Part shown: in pieces, positions 24,490 to 33,097 of the stretch | Position numbering within the stretch: position 1 is the first letter of the stretch | Layout: every line of letters begins with the position of its first letter | DNA from: DMER01 sp003451645 | Lineage (GTDB): Bacteria > Pseudomonadota > Alphaproteobacteria > Micropepsales > Micropepsaceae | DNA length: 64,000 bases | Reading direction: 5' to 3' | NCBI GenBank assembly: GCA_031976175.1 | Contig: DALYLR010000010.1 | Coordinates: forward strand, 1-64,000 | Position numbers and translations under genes: made by a program | The notes under the pieces: model-generated | Told to the model about the DNA's origin: nothing | Database searches by the model: none | The model's input: only the letters and a program-made list of their open reading frames with translations

Positions 24490-25335
24490 TTAGACTTGCT
24501 CAGGGTGCACGCGCTTCGCCAACTGGTCGAATGCCTTCAGCTCGGACAACAGCGCCGCCATGTCTTTGAGATGGACCATGTTTGGACCGTCCGAGGGCGC
24601 GTTGTCCGGGTCCTGGTGCGTTTCAATGAACACGGCGGCAACACCAATGGCAACCGCCGCACGCGCAAGGATGGGAACCATCTCACGCTGCCCGCCGGAC
24701 TTGGTCCCCTGCCCGCCTGGCTGTTGCACCGAGTGCGTTGCATCGAAAACAACTGGACAGCCAATGTCCTTCAAGACCGGAATTGCGCGCATGTCGGAGA
24801 CAAGCGTGTTATAGCCGAAGCTGACGCCGCGCTCCGTTGCCATGACATTGCCATTGCCAGCCGCCGTCACTTTTTCCACTACGTTCTTCATGTCCCAAGG
24901 CGCCAAGAATTGACCCTTCTTGACGTTGACCGCCTTTCCAGTTTTGGCAGCCGCTTCGAGCAGATCGGTCTGCCTGCAGAGGAAGGCTGGAATTTGCAAG
25001 ACGTCAACCGCTTGCGCCGCCGTGGCGCACTGCTCGCGTTCATGCACATCGGTCAGAACCGGCAGATCAAACTTGCGGCGGATGTCTTCAAAGATTGGGA
25101 GCGCCAAATCCAAACCGATGCCTCGCGCACTGTTCGCGCTGGTGCGGTTGGCCTTGTCGAACGAGGTCTTGTAGATCAGACCGATCCCCGCCTTCGAGGT
25201 AATCTCCTTCAACGCATGCGCCATTTCGAACGCATGATCGCGGCTTTCCAGCGCGCACGGACCGGCAATGAGCGTAAGGGGCAAATGGTTCGCGACCCGA
25301 ATGGGGCCAATCTCGACAACGGAGTTGGGTTTCAT
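24490..25335 (-). CDS. kdsA: 3-deoxy-D-manno-octulosonate 8-phosphate synthase
   Basis: Condenses arabinose 5-phosphate with phosphoenolpyruvate to give Kdo-8-phosphate for the lipopolysaccharide core. The 281-residue protein has IAGPCALESRD, KTSFDKANRTS, the QIPAFLCRQTDLLEAAAKTG segment and FDATHSVQQPGGQG. Cys27 in GPC replaces the Asn of E. coli KdsA, and the later sequence resembles the Aquifex enzyme, so it belongs to the metal-dependent class. In relatives it commonly neighbours pyrG and eno; here two regulators separate it from pyrG. The product joins lpxA/D/B/I products in outer-membrane synthesis. Confidence 0.96.
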   Translation of the reverse strand: MKPNSVVEIGPIRVANHLPLTLIAGPCALESRDHAFEMAHALKEITSKAGIGLIYKTSFDKANRTSANSARGIGLDLALPIFEDIRRKFDLPVLTDVHEREQCATAAQAVDVLQIPAFLCRQTDLLEAAAKTGKAVNVKKGQFLAPWDMKNVVEKVTAAGNGNVMATERGVSFGYNTLVSDMRAIPVLKDIGCPVVFDATHSVQQPGGQGTKSGGQREMVPILARAAVAIGVAAVFIETHQDPDNAPSDGPNMVHLKDMAALLSELKAFDQLAKRVHPEQV

Positions 25336-25400
25336 ACCATCGACATTAGCCCAAAATGCTGCTGCCGCGAGCGAAAAATTCCGGAACCCTCGAAGTAGAC

Positions 25401-26024
25401 CTAAAACTGAACCAAGGTATTTGGCGTGACGGTCAAACCAGTGACCCGTGTCCCTGGCTCCCCCTGCCCCGGCCGGTGTTCCCGCAAGTGCATAACGGCG
25501 TGAGCGAAAATCTCTCCGTCTTGAGTTAACGCAGGCCAGATCTCAGTAAAGATGAACTGTGTGCCGGTCGCAAATCCGAGCTCGCAGGTGAAGCTTATTG
25601 ACATGAGCCGCCCATCAAAGAGCCCTGCCCGAGCGGCCATTTCGACAGTGCCCGGCCGGGGAAGTGGCAGGAGCTCATCAAGGTGCAACCCCTCAATCTC
25701 ACGAGAAGAGTCTCTATTGATTGCGCTCGCGACCGCACTGCTGGCTGCCACAACGACCGCATTTGAGTTCAGCAGGAGGTTGCAGCCGGATGATTGCCTC
25801 ACCCGCTCAATCAATAATTTTTTTGATCCAAAATCTGCTTCCCCTAAGACTTGCTTGAGAACCGCTTGGCTGGTCGCGTCCGGCACTTGCTGACCCGCTT
25901 CCCAGCGCGAGACCGTCTGCTGGCTGACATTCAAACGCGCCGCCAAATCCTCCTGTGTGAGGTTGTGAAGCTTGCGATAGCTTGAAACAAAAGATGCCCA
26001 GTAGGACTCAGGATTAGGCGACAT
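25401..26024 (-). CDS. XRE-family regulator with C-terminal sensor-like domain (copy 2 of a tandem pair)
   Basis: A 207-residue protein with an N-terminal helix-turn-helix of Cro/XRE type (about 22-49: LTQEDLAARLNVSQQTVSRW, EAGQQVPD) and a C-terminal region of about 130 residues that looks PAS-like (LLLNSNAVVVAASSAVASAI, LFDGRLMS, FTEIWPALTQDGEIFA). The 11-base-upstream neighbour has the same length and the same motif order (SRWEAGxQxPD, FFDG/LFDG, IWP..T.), so the two are diverged paralogues from a duplication. The signal and targets are unknown. The gene is inserted between kdsA and pyrG. Confidence 0.78.
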   Translation of the reverse strand: MSPNPESYWASFVSSYRKLHNLTQEDLAARLNVSQQTVSRWEAGQQVPDATSQAVLKQVLGEADFGSKKLLIERVRQSSGCNLLLNSNAVVVAASSAVASAINRDSSREIEGLHLDELLPLPRPGTVEMAARAGLFDGRLMSISFTCELGFATGTQFIFTEIWPALTQDGEIFAHAVMHLREHRPGQGEPGTRVTGLTVTPNTLVQF

Positions 26025-26034
26025 TTGTCCAGGT

Positions 26035-26658
26035 CTAATCCTTGTTGAGCCGTACGTTGACGTCTTCTATTTTTAGCAGCCTGTTTGCGGGAGGCTCATT
26101 TTTGTTCTTAGGGTAGCCCTGCACATATCCTAAAATCGCTTGTTCCGTGGTGACTATTGGCCAAATGTCCAATCGTCCAGCCGCTGCCGCATGTTCAGCT
26201 GACCAAAACACCGACATGGTCACGGAACGAATCAAGCCATCAAAAAAACCAAGCTCAACGAGGTTTGCGAGCTCCTCTGAATCTGAACTCGAACGCACTG
26301 CTTGGGGGGGGAGCAAATCCCGCAGGTCTTTTCCAACGATTTGATCGTTATTCAGCCCCATCTGTGCAGCAGCGCTTGCACTGACCGCAAGGATCGTCAG
26401 TCCACGGTCGATCAATAACTCCTGCCCATAGGCATGCGAGACGCGGTACATCCAATAGGCGGTTGATGACAGAGCCATGATGGATAAGTGCTGGCGTAGC
26501 TTATGCTGGATAGCCAAGTCAGGGATCTGCGAACCGGCTTCCCACCGAGAGATTGTCTGTTGCGCCACTCCCATAGCAGCGGCGAAGGCGCCTTGTGTCT
26601 CGTTCCGAGATAGGCGCAATGCACGGACAAGATTGGGCCAAGAGGCTCTTTCGGTCAT
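26035..26658 (-). CDS. XRE-family regulator with C-terminal sensor-like domain (copy 1 of a tandem pair)
   Basis: A 207-residue paralogue of the next gene. The N-terminal helix-turn-helix reads ETQGAFAAAMGVAQQTISRW then EAGSQIPD. The C-terminal domain has LLIDRGLTILAVSASAAAQM, LGFFDGLIRSVTMSVFW and LDIWPIVTTEQAILGY, again PAS-like by pattern only. Identity to copy 2 looks low outside the helix-turn-helix. The genes are 10 bases apart and probably cotranscribed. A near-perfect 16-base dyad at 26691-26706 lies 32 bases upstream of the ATG and could be an autoregulatory operator. Confidence 0.78.
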   Translation of the reverse strand: MTERASWPNLVRALRLSRNETQGAFAAAMGVAQQTISRWEAGSQIPDLAIQHKLRQHLSIMALSSTAYWMYRVSHAYGQELLIDRGLTILAVSASAAAQMGLNNDQIVGKDLRDLLPPQAVRSSSDSEELANLVELGFFDGLIRSVTMSVFWSAEHAAAAGRLDIWPIVTTEQAILGYVQGYPKNKNEPPANRLLKIEDVNVRLNKD

Positions 26659-26690
26659 CCCGGCAACATACTCAACTGTGCGAGGGACAC

Positions 26691-26706
26691 GATTGGCCGG
26701 CCGATC
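26691..26706. promoter_or_regulatory. Candidate operator dyad upstream of the XRE pair
   Basis: GATTGGCCGGCCGATC is symmetric in seven of eight base pairs around GGCC/GGCC. It lies between pyrG and the first XRE gene, close to the start, where a Cro/CI-like dimer would autoregulate. GGCCGGCC alone is common in GC-rich DNA, so the support is moderate at best. Confidence 0.3.
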
Positions 26707-26817
26707 CCATGCCGTGTGAGGCCGCAGAATTCAGGTCTCAAGATCCGCAGAAATCATACAAGAACCGGGCGACCCAATCAACCCCTGGGAGAATCGGGTT
26801 AAGCTGTTGATAGAGTT

Positions 26818-28446
26818 CTAGACCAATCGGCTCTGCTCCACTGCCGCCTGGATAAAGGACGCAAAAAGCGGGTGCGGTGCGAAAGGTTTGGACTTGAGTT
26901 CAGGATGAAACTGGACACCAACAAACCACGGATGATCTTGGATTTCTACAATCTCCGGCAGCAAACCATCTGGCGACATGCCAGAGAACGACATGCCGCG
27001 CTGCTCGAGGAGATCGACATACTCAAGATTGACTTCGTAGCGATGCCGATGGCGTTCCTCGATTGTTTCGTTGACATAAATGCCTGCAACTTTGCTGCCG
27101 GGCTTGAGGACCGCTGGATACTTGCCCAACCTCATGGTTCCTCCAAGATCGCCGCCTGCGCGCCGCCGTTCAAGGACGTTCCCGCGCGTCCATTCGGTCA
27201 TTAAGCCGACGACAGGAGTTTTGCATGGACCGAACTCAGTGGAGCTTGCACCTTCAAGGTTGGCCAGATTGCGTGCAGCCTCAATCACCGCCATTTGCAT
27301 CCCAAAGCAAATGCCGAAATAGGGAACCTTACGTGTGCGCGCAAAACGCACGGCTTCGATCTTGCCCTTTGAACCACGCTCCCCAAAGCCGCCCGGGACC
27401 AGAATGCCATGGACATCCTCAAGCTCATGCACGTGACCTGGTTGTTCAAAGATTTCGGCATCAAGCCAGCGCAGGCTGACCCGGACCTTGTTTGCCAGTC
27501 CGCCATGCGCCAAGGCTTCGGTGAGCGACTTGTAAGCGTCCTTGAGCTCAGTGTATTTTCCAACCACGCCGATCTTCACCTCGCCTTCAGGCTCGGTGAC
27601 CCGTTTGGCGATCTTGCGCCAGCGTGTCAGATCGGGAGCCGGCGCCTCGCTTAGCCCGAAATGCTCAAGGACTTGGGTATCAAATCCTTGCTCGTGATAG
27701 CTCAAAGGCGCCAGATAAATCGACGGCACATCAAGAGCTTGGATGACCCGGCGTTCACCAACATTGCAGAAAAGGGCAATCTTGCGCCGCTCCTCAACCG
27801 GGATCTCACGATCCGCGCGGCACAGGAGGATATCCGGTTGAATGCCGATTTGCCGCAGTTCCCTGACCGAATGCTGCGTCGGTTTGGTCTTGAGTTCGCC
27901 CGCGGCCGCGATGAATGGGACCAACGTGACGTGCAAATAAAGCACCCGGCTCTTGCCCAACTCAAAGCCCAGTTGCCGGATTGCTTCGAAGAACGGCAAC
28001 CCTTCGATATCGCCGACAGTGCCACCAATTTCGCAGAGAACGAAATCGGTGTCCGACGTGCCATTGAGGATAAAGCCTTTGATCGCATCGGTTACATGCG
28101 GAATGACCTGGATGGTGGCACCCAAATAGTCACCGCGCCGCTCCCGGGTCAGAATATCCATATAGATGCGGCCAGTCGTGACATTGTCGTCTTTCGTGGC
28201 CGCGACACCGGTAAAGCGCTCGTAATGGCCCAAGTCGAGGTCGGTCTCGGCGCCATCATCCGTGACGAAAACCTCACCATGCTGGTAGGGGCTCATCGTT
28301 CCCGGATCGACATTAAGGTAAGGGTCAAGCTTCCTGAGACGCACCCGATAGCCGCGCGCTTGCAATAGCGCACCCAGTGCCGCTGAAGCTAAACCCTTGC
28401 CAAGCGAGGAGACCACGCCGCCGGTGATGAAAATGAACCGCGTCAT
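26818..28446 (-). CDS. pyrG: CTP synthase
   Basis: Glutamine-dependent conversion of UTP to CTP. The 542-residue protein has the synthetase domain starting FIFITGGVVSSLGKGL with the P-loop, CEIGGTVGDIEGLPFFEA, and the class I glutamine amidotransferase domain with the nucleophile Cys in FGICFGMQMAVIEAARN, LVPGGFGERG, and the His-Glu of VQFHPELKS. The length and motif set are standard. It lies 77 bases after secG on the same strand. CTP feeds ispDF, cdsA and lipopolysaccharide nucleotide sugars also encoded here. Confidence 0.98.
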   Translation of the reverse strand: MTRFIFITGGVVSSLGKGLASAALGALLQARGYRVRLRKLDPYLNVDPGTMSPYQHGEVFVTDDGAETDLDLGHYERFTGVAATKDDNVTTGRIYMDILTRERRGDYLGATIQVIPHVTDAIKGFILNGTSDTDFVLCEIGGTVGDIEGLPFFEAIRQLGFELGKSRVLYLHVTLVPFIAAAGELKTKPTQHSVRELRQIGIQPDILLCRADREIPVEERRKIALFCNVGERRVIQALDVPSIYLAPLSYHEQGFDTQVLEHFGLSEAPAPDLTRWRKIAKRVTEPEGEVKIGVVGKYTELKDAYKSLTEALAHGGLANKVRVSLRWLDAEIFEQPGHVHELEDVHGILVPGGFGERGSKGKIEAVRFARTRKVPYFGICFGMQMAVIEAARNLANLEGASSTEFGPCKTPVVGLMTEWTRGNVLERRRAGGDLGGTMRLGKYPAVLKPGSKVAGIYVNETIEERHRHRYEVNLEYVDLLEQRGMSFSGMSPDGLLPEIVEIQDHPWFVGVQFHPELKSKPFAPHPLFASFIQAAVEQSRLV

Positions 28447-28523
28447 GGACTTAGACCCTAAACAAGGACCGGGCTCGCGGGCAAGCCCAGTATGTGCCGA
28501 TCAGTTGAGCTGTACCCAGATTT

Positions 28524-29021
28524 TCAATTGTTTGCCGGGGGCGGTGTCGCTGGCTGGGGCGCAGGCGTTACGGCTGCGGGAGCTGCTGGTGCCACTGGTT
28601 GAGCCGCATCTCCCGCTGCTGGCGCAGGAGCGCTTGTTGCCGCAGGTGCCGGAGAACCGGCCGTCGATTCGGGCGCTGAGGGTGCCGGCGCACTCAGTAA
28701 CCCGCCTTCTGGAACAGGGATCGAAGATGGTGCAGACGGCAAAAGTGGCCCCGAGGCGGGCGCCGTTGGGCTCAATGGGCTCGTTTGCTTGGAGGCCTTG
28801 GCCAGTAAGGTCAGCGAGATGGATGTCGCAAAAAAAGCAGCGGCCAGCCAGACAGTCGCGCGGGTCAATGCGCTCGCCGGGCCGCGGCCACTCATCATGC
28901 CTGCTAAGCCACCAGGGCCCTGCCCCATGCCCAACCCGCCGCCCTCAGACGGTTGCAGAAGCACGATGCCGATTAAGGACGCTGCAATCAAAAGGTGCAG
29001 CACCAGGAGTACGGTTTCCAT
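28524..29021 (-). CDS. secG: Preprotein translocase subunit SecG
   Basis: Small inner-membrane subunit of the SecYEG channel. The 165-residue product has two membrane helices (LLVLHLLIAASLIGIVLLQP and TVWLAAAFFATSISLTLLA) joined by the conserved glycine-rich loop SEGGGLGMGQGPGGLAGMMS. A long Pro/Ala/Ser-rich tail of about 90 residues follows, commonly seen in alphaproteobacterial SecG. The ATG at 29021 begins METVLLVLHLL; an upstream TTG is less likely. Confidence 0.93.
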   Translation of the reverse strand: METVLLVLHLLIAASLIGIVLLQPSEGGGLGMGQGPGGLAGMMSGRGPASALTRATVWLAAAFFATSISLTLLAKASKQTSPLSPTAPASGPLLPSAPSSIPVPEGGLLSAPAPSAPESTAGSPAPAATSAPAPAAGDAAQPVAPAAPAAVTPAPQPATPPPANN

Positions 29022-29144
29022 TCGTTCTCGCTCACTTGCCAATCAGTAGGCGGCCAGCGCCAAACCAAGTCGCATACCTGAGAGGACGAGTAAACGGAAG
29101 CCCGATTTTTTGGCGGTTCCCCGGTGCCTTGCCAGTCCGGCCGA

Positions 29145-30125
29145 CTATGATGCCTTTACCGAGCGATTCTGGATCATCAAAACCGTCTGTGTCACGTCGT
29201 ACTCGATCTCTTCGGTCGACCGGCCAGAGCACAGCGTAGAATATAGCGTCGTCGCAAGTTGCCCAATGAGCTTGAGATGGTGCGCGACCTCCTCGCCGCG
29301 TCTAGCCGCTTGTGTGGCCATAACAATCGGCTCGCACATTTGAAACGCCATAGAAAATTCAGAATTCTGGGTCCTCGTTACTGTCTCTTGGGCCAGCGTT
29401 TCGATCTTAACTAGATCGGCAGTGATCATTTCTGCTGGTGCAGCATTATCCAGCGCGGCAGAAGTCAGACGCGCTTGAATGATCATCTGAAAAGCGTTGC
29501 GGCGAGATTTTTCGGCGTTAACCCCGTCTCTCGAGCGCGCCACTTGCGAGGCAATCTCGGTTTCGATGGCGATTGTATCGTTACCGCCTGTGGCCTTCAG
29601 CTTCAGACTGTTGGGCACAGTGAAAGTGGCGGCACTGCTCGTGCGCCCCGGGTCTCTGCGCCGGTCCGGGCCAACATAATCGGACGTAACAACAAAACCT
29701 TTGCGCCCATCCAGCAGATTGCGAATCCGCTGGCCCAAAAAGCCAATCGAAAATGGGCGCCCCATCAGATCGTCCGCGCCGGACTGAACGACCTTCTTGA
29801 CGATGTCATCGTCCAGCGTCCAGGCGGTGGCAATGATGATAACAAAGGGGTTTAAACCCAACCGTCCCTGACGAATATCCTGAATAATCCCCAAGATGGG
29901 TGCTGGGTCTGGCCGCATCTCGAGCAGCAGCAAATCGGCCGTTTGACCCTTCATGCGCTGTTGAAGAGCGCTTGGGTCATAGGGCGTCTGGACCTTACGG
30001 AAGCCAAGCGTCGCGAGAGCGCCGCGGGACGCGGAACGGTTGGTCGAGACCGGGTCGAACACGACAACATCGGCGTTTTCAAACCGCAACTTGGTTGTCG
30101 CCGTGGCAGAAAGCGCGGCACTCAT
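29145..30125 (-). CDS. Degenerate receiver-domain (pseudo-CheY) protein
   Basis: A 326-residue protein with an N-terminal CheY-like fold (about 16-140) and a C-terminal helical region (about 175-326) of unknown type. The phosphorylation site looks inactive or altered: the phosphoacceptor position in DLLLLEM is Glu69, the acidic pair is reduced to a single Asp24 (VVVFDPV), and the conserved Lys is Arg (MGRPFS). Thr100 is kept (IIIATAW). Glu can mimic phospho-Asp, so a constitutively active or scaffold role is possible. No DNA-binding or enzymatic output domain is recognisable. The ATG at 30125 has GGTGGA upstream. It lies between tpiA and secG on the same strand. Confidence 0.75.
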   Translation of the reverse strand: MSAALSATATTKLRFENADVVVFDPVSTNRSASRGALATLGFRKVQTPYDPSALQQRMKGQTADLLLLEMRPDPAPILGIIQDIRQGRLGLNPFVIIIATAWTLDDDIVKKVVQSGADDLMGRPFSIGFLGQRIRNLLDGRKGFVVTSDYVGPDRRRDPGRTSSAATFTVPNSLKLKATGGNDTIAIETEIASQVARSRDGVNAEKSRRNAFQMIIQARLTSAALDNAAPAEMITADLVKIETLAQETVTRTQNSEFSMAFQMCEPIVMATQAARRGEEVAHHLKLIGQLATTLYSTLCSGRSTEEIEYDVTQTVLMIQNRSVKAS

Positions 30126-30209
30126 GGTTAAATTTCCACCCCTCACCCCACCCAATGGGCAAAGTGAGTATCCCGGACAAAAGTTGCGCCCCGCTTTACG
30201 CCTTTGGGA

Positions 30210-30992
30210 CTAATTGATTGAATAGACGATCGCTGCAAAGTCGGTTGCCTTGAGACTTGCGCCGCCAACAAGTGCGCCGTCAACTTCTGCGAGATTAAGG
30301 ATTGCGCGAGCATTGGACGCCTTCACCGAGCCGCCATAAATCACGCGAGATTTTGCAGCCTGCAGCCCCAATCGCTTCTGCAACGCACGGCGTATCTCCC
30401 CATGAATTTCCTCTATTTGCGCCGGGCTAGGGATGCGGCCCGTGCCTATCGCCCAAACCGGCTCATAGGCGATGGTAAATGCCGCGTGCTCAGTTGCATC
30501 CAAAAGATCGGGCAGAGATCGTTCTAATTGGCGAGTGAGGACATCAAGTGTATGTCCGGCCTCATTCTGCTCCGCTGTTTCACCAATGCACACTATGGGA
30601 TGCAACCCGGCGCGCAGTGCCGCCTGTGCCTTTTGCGCGACCATTTGATCAGTCTCGCGGTAAGCTTCTCGCCGCTCAGAATGCCCGACGATGACATATC
30701 CGGCGCCTGCGTCCTTCAGCATCTCAGCTGAAATATCCCCGGTATGCGCGCCCTGTGTTAAGGGATGGCAATCCTGACCACCCAATTTCAACCTCGATCC
30801 GCGATTGATCTGCCTAAAGGGTGGAAGAAGAACTGCGGGCGGGCAGATCACGACCTCGCAGTGCGGACGCTTTAAGCCTAACAAGCGCACCAATGTTCGC
30901 ACCTCAGCGCTGGACCGGCGCGTCCCAAACATTTTCCAGTTGCCAACGACGAGTTTCGGCGGCCTGCGAGCCGGGATGGCTGTTTCATTCAT
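30210..30992 (-). CDS. tpiA: Triose-phosphate isomerase
   Basis: Interconverts dihydroxyacetone phosphate and glyceraldehyde 3-phosphate. The 260-residue barrel has the catalytic trio in NWKM (N18, K20), IVGHSERREAY (H104) and IAYEPVWAIGTG (E177, loop 6), with phosphate-binding YGGSVKASNA and ALVGGASL. It is divergent from the ppiD-like gene across a 169-base spacer and starts the long minus-strand run toward pdh. Confidence 0.97.
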   Translation of the reverse strand: MNETAIPARRPPKLVVGNWKMFGTRRSSAEVRTLVRLLGLKRPHCEVVICPPAVLLPPFRQINRGSRLKLGGQDCHPLTQGAHTGDISAEMLKDAGAGYVIVGHSERREAYRETDQMVAQKAQAALRAGLHPIVCIGETAEQNEAGHTLDVLTRQLERSLPDLLDATEHAAFTIAYEPVWAIGTGRIPSPAQIEEIHGEIRRALQKRLGLQAAKSRVIYGGSVKASNARAILNLAEVDGALVGGASLKATDFAAIVYSIN

Positions 30993-31161
30993 CGCGGATT
31001 TGTTTTTTCTCTTGGTCTTTAATTGAGGAGCAGGTGTTTAGTGCGCAATCCGTCTCTGATGCAATCGGCTTGCTCTCCTGGGCCGCGGATGGATATGTTG
31101 CGCCCATGCCACCCGGCCAGGCCCGGGAAAACCAGACCCTTCATGAGGCGCTAAGTCCGAC

Positions 31162-33057
31162 ATGCTCGATTCCTTGCGTGATGCCACAAAGTCTTGGGTC
31201 GCGACTATTTTCATAGCCCTATTGGTAATGAGTTTCGCGGTTTGGGGAATCCAGGACTTCCTGGGTGCCGCGCCGACAACCGATATTGCCAAAGTGGCCG
31301 GGACCCCTATCTCGCGGGAGCGCTTTGAGCGTCATTATCGCGACGAATTGCGCCGGATTGAGCAGCGCACTGGCCAATCTATCGCCGACCGGCAAGCCCG
31401 GGAGCTTGGTCTAGACCGCCAAGCCCTGACCAATCTCATCGACCAAATCGCCATGGAGCGCGTGGCAGTCGATCTGGGTCTAAACGTCTCTCAACGATCT
31501 GTGCTCGGTTATTTGAAATCCATTCCCAATGCGACCGATGCCACTGGCCGCATCAACACGCAGTGGCTGCAATTTGTGCTGCAGGAAAGCCAGATGACGG
31601 AGGCGCAACTCCTAGACACCATTCGGGGCGGCCTCCTGCGTGACCAAGTAACGAACACTATCTTAACGGGCCTCAATCTGCCAGACGGACTGGCCTCGGC
31701 GCTGAATTACGCGCGGCGTGAACGCCGCACAGTTGAATATCTCAAACTCGATCCCGCAATCTTGGGGAACGTGCCTGATCTCGACGAGGCGGGCCTCAAG
31801 AAATACTATGCGGATAACGGCATCCGGTTTCGCAGGCCGGAATATCGCGCAGTCAGTTTGCTGGTGCTGTCGCCTACCGAACTTGCCAAGACCGCAACCG
31901 TCAGCGAGGACGAGATCAAACGGATTTATGAGGCCGCGAAAGCCACTTATGTGGTCCCAGAGGAGCGCAAATTCGAGCAAATTCGCTTCAAGGACGAGGC
32001 GGCTGCCCGCGACGGCGCTGAACGCCTTGCCCGTGGCGAGGACTTTGAGGCCGTGGCGTTGCTTCAAGGCATGAAGACCGGCGAGACCAAAATCGGTACG
32101 GCGAAGGCTGGCGATAGCACGATCCCTAGGCAAGCCTTCGAGACGGCGGTGAATGTGCCGACGGCACCGATTAAGGGGCCTTTTGGCTGGATCATCCTGC
32201 GTGCCACGGAAATCACCCCGGGCAGCAGCAAGACGCTTGAGGATGTGCGTACAGAGATCAGAGACCGGCTTGCACAGGATCAGGCCAAGACAAGAATCAT
32301 CGAGTTAACCCGCGAGATTGAAGAGGCGCTGGGCGCTGGCACGAGTCTCGAAGAGGCTGCGGGCAAAGCAAAGCTCACGCTGCGCTCAATTCCTGCGATC
32401 AATGCGCAGGGCAAAGGTCTCCAAGACGAGGTCATTGATGGACTGCCGCAAGACTCGGAATTCCTGAGGCTCGTCCAAGAAGGTGAGACGGGCCGCGATA
32501 GCGAGTTTCTCTTCGCGAAAGACGGATCATATTATCTTTACCGCGTCGACAAAGTGATACCTGCTTCGCAGCCGGCTCTCGAGGACATCAAGGACAAGGT
32601 TTTGCTGACATGGCGGCAAGAAACCTTGGCGGCCAAACTTCAGGAACGTGCGAATGAAATTCTCGATCGGGCCAAAAAGGGTGAAAGCCTCAAGACGATC
32701 GGCGAGTCCATGGGGATCGCTCCTTTGATCAGCAATCCTCCACTGGCGCGCGGCGGGGAGACGCCGGAGTTCTCGCGCTTGCTGACGCAGTCCGTGTTTG
32801 CCGCGAAGGCAGGCGGCATAGTGAGTGGTCCGGTCAGCTTTGGTCAGAGCGTCATTGTCGCCCAGGTCAAGGCGATCACAACCAATGAGGACCCGAGCGA
32901 GGCGCAAATTGCGCCTCTTTATACGCAACGCATTCGCCAAAGCGTTGCCGGCGACATCGCGGGCAGCTTCACGAACTGGGTCAGGACTGCGCATCCAGCA
33001 AGCATCTATGAGGATCGCATTCAGTCGTCAGGAAGTGGCGCTGCCGAAATTCGCTGA
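31162..33057 (+). CDS. SurA N-terminal domain / PpiD-like periplasmic chaperone
   Basis: A 631-residue membrane-anchored peptidyl-prolyl isomerase-like protein. After MLDSLRDATKSW comes one membrane helix (ATIFIALLVMSFAVWGI), then a SurA-N-like chaperone region (about 40-190), a PpiC-like parvulin domain (about 250-365; EERKFEQIRF, GEDFEAVALLQG, GPFGWIILRATEI) and a second extracytoplasmic region. This is the PpiD layout; PpiD sits at the Sec translocon exit and aids outer-membrane protein folding. The parvulin active site seems weakly conserved, as in E. coli PpiD. Upstream of trpE by 40 bases. Confidence 0.88.
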   Translation: MLDSLRDATKSWVATIFIALLVMSFAVWGIQDFLGAAPTTDIAKVAGTPISRERFERHYRDELRRIEQRTGQSIADRQARELGLDRQALTNLIDQIAMERVAVDLGLNVSQRSVLGYLKSIPNATDATGRINTQWLQFVLQESQMTEAQLLDTIRGGLLRDQVTNTILTGLNLPDGLASALNYARRERRTVEYLKLDPAILGNVPDLDEAGLKKYYADNGIRFRRPEYRAVSLLVLSPTELAKTATVSEDEIKRIYEAAKATYVVPEERKFEQIRFKDEAAARDGAERLARGEDFEAVALLQGMKTGETKIGTAKAGDSTIPRQAFETAVNVPTAPIKGPFGWIILRATEITPGSSKTLEDVRTEIRDRLAQDQAKTRIIELTREIEEALGAGTSLEEAAGKAKLTLRSIPAINAQGKGLQDEVIDGLPQDSEFLRLVQEGETGRDSEFLFAKDGSYYLYRVDKVIPASQPALEDIKDKVLLTWRQETLAAKLQERANEILDRAKKGESLKTIGESMGIAPLISNPPLARGGETPEFSRLLTQSVFAAKAGGIVSGPVSFGQSVIVAQVKAITTNEDPSEAQIAPLYTQRIRQSVAGDIAGSFTNWVRTAHPASIYEDRIQSSGSGAAEIR

Positions 33058-33097
33058 CAGAGTCAGCATGATTCATCGAGCGTGAATTGGTTCAACC

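Noticed and set aside
27661..28368. A 235-codon open frame opposite pyrG
   Set aside because: Antisense to the well-conserved synthetase domain of PyrG, with no ribosome site or family similarity that I can see.
28447..28523. GGGCT/AGCCC hairpin between secG and pyrG as a terminator
   Set aside because: The stem is only five pairs and no T-run follows on the minus strand, so I do not call it.
29022..29144. Possible tRNA or small gene between the pseudo-receiver gene and secG
   Set aside because: I could not fold a cloverleaf with a TTC-loop, and the short open frame there has no conserved features.
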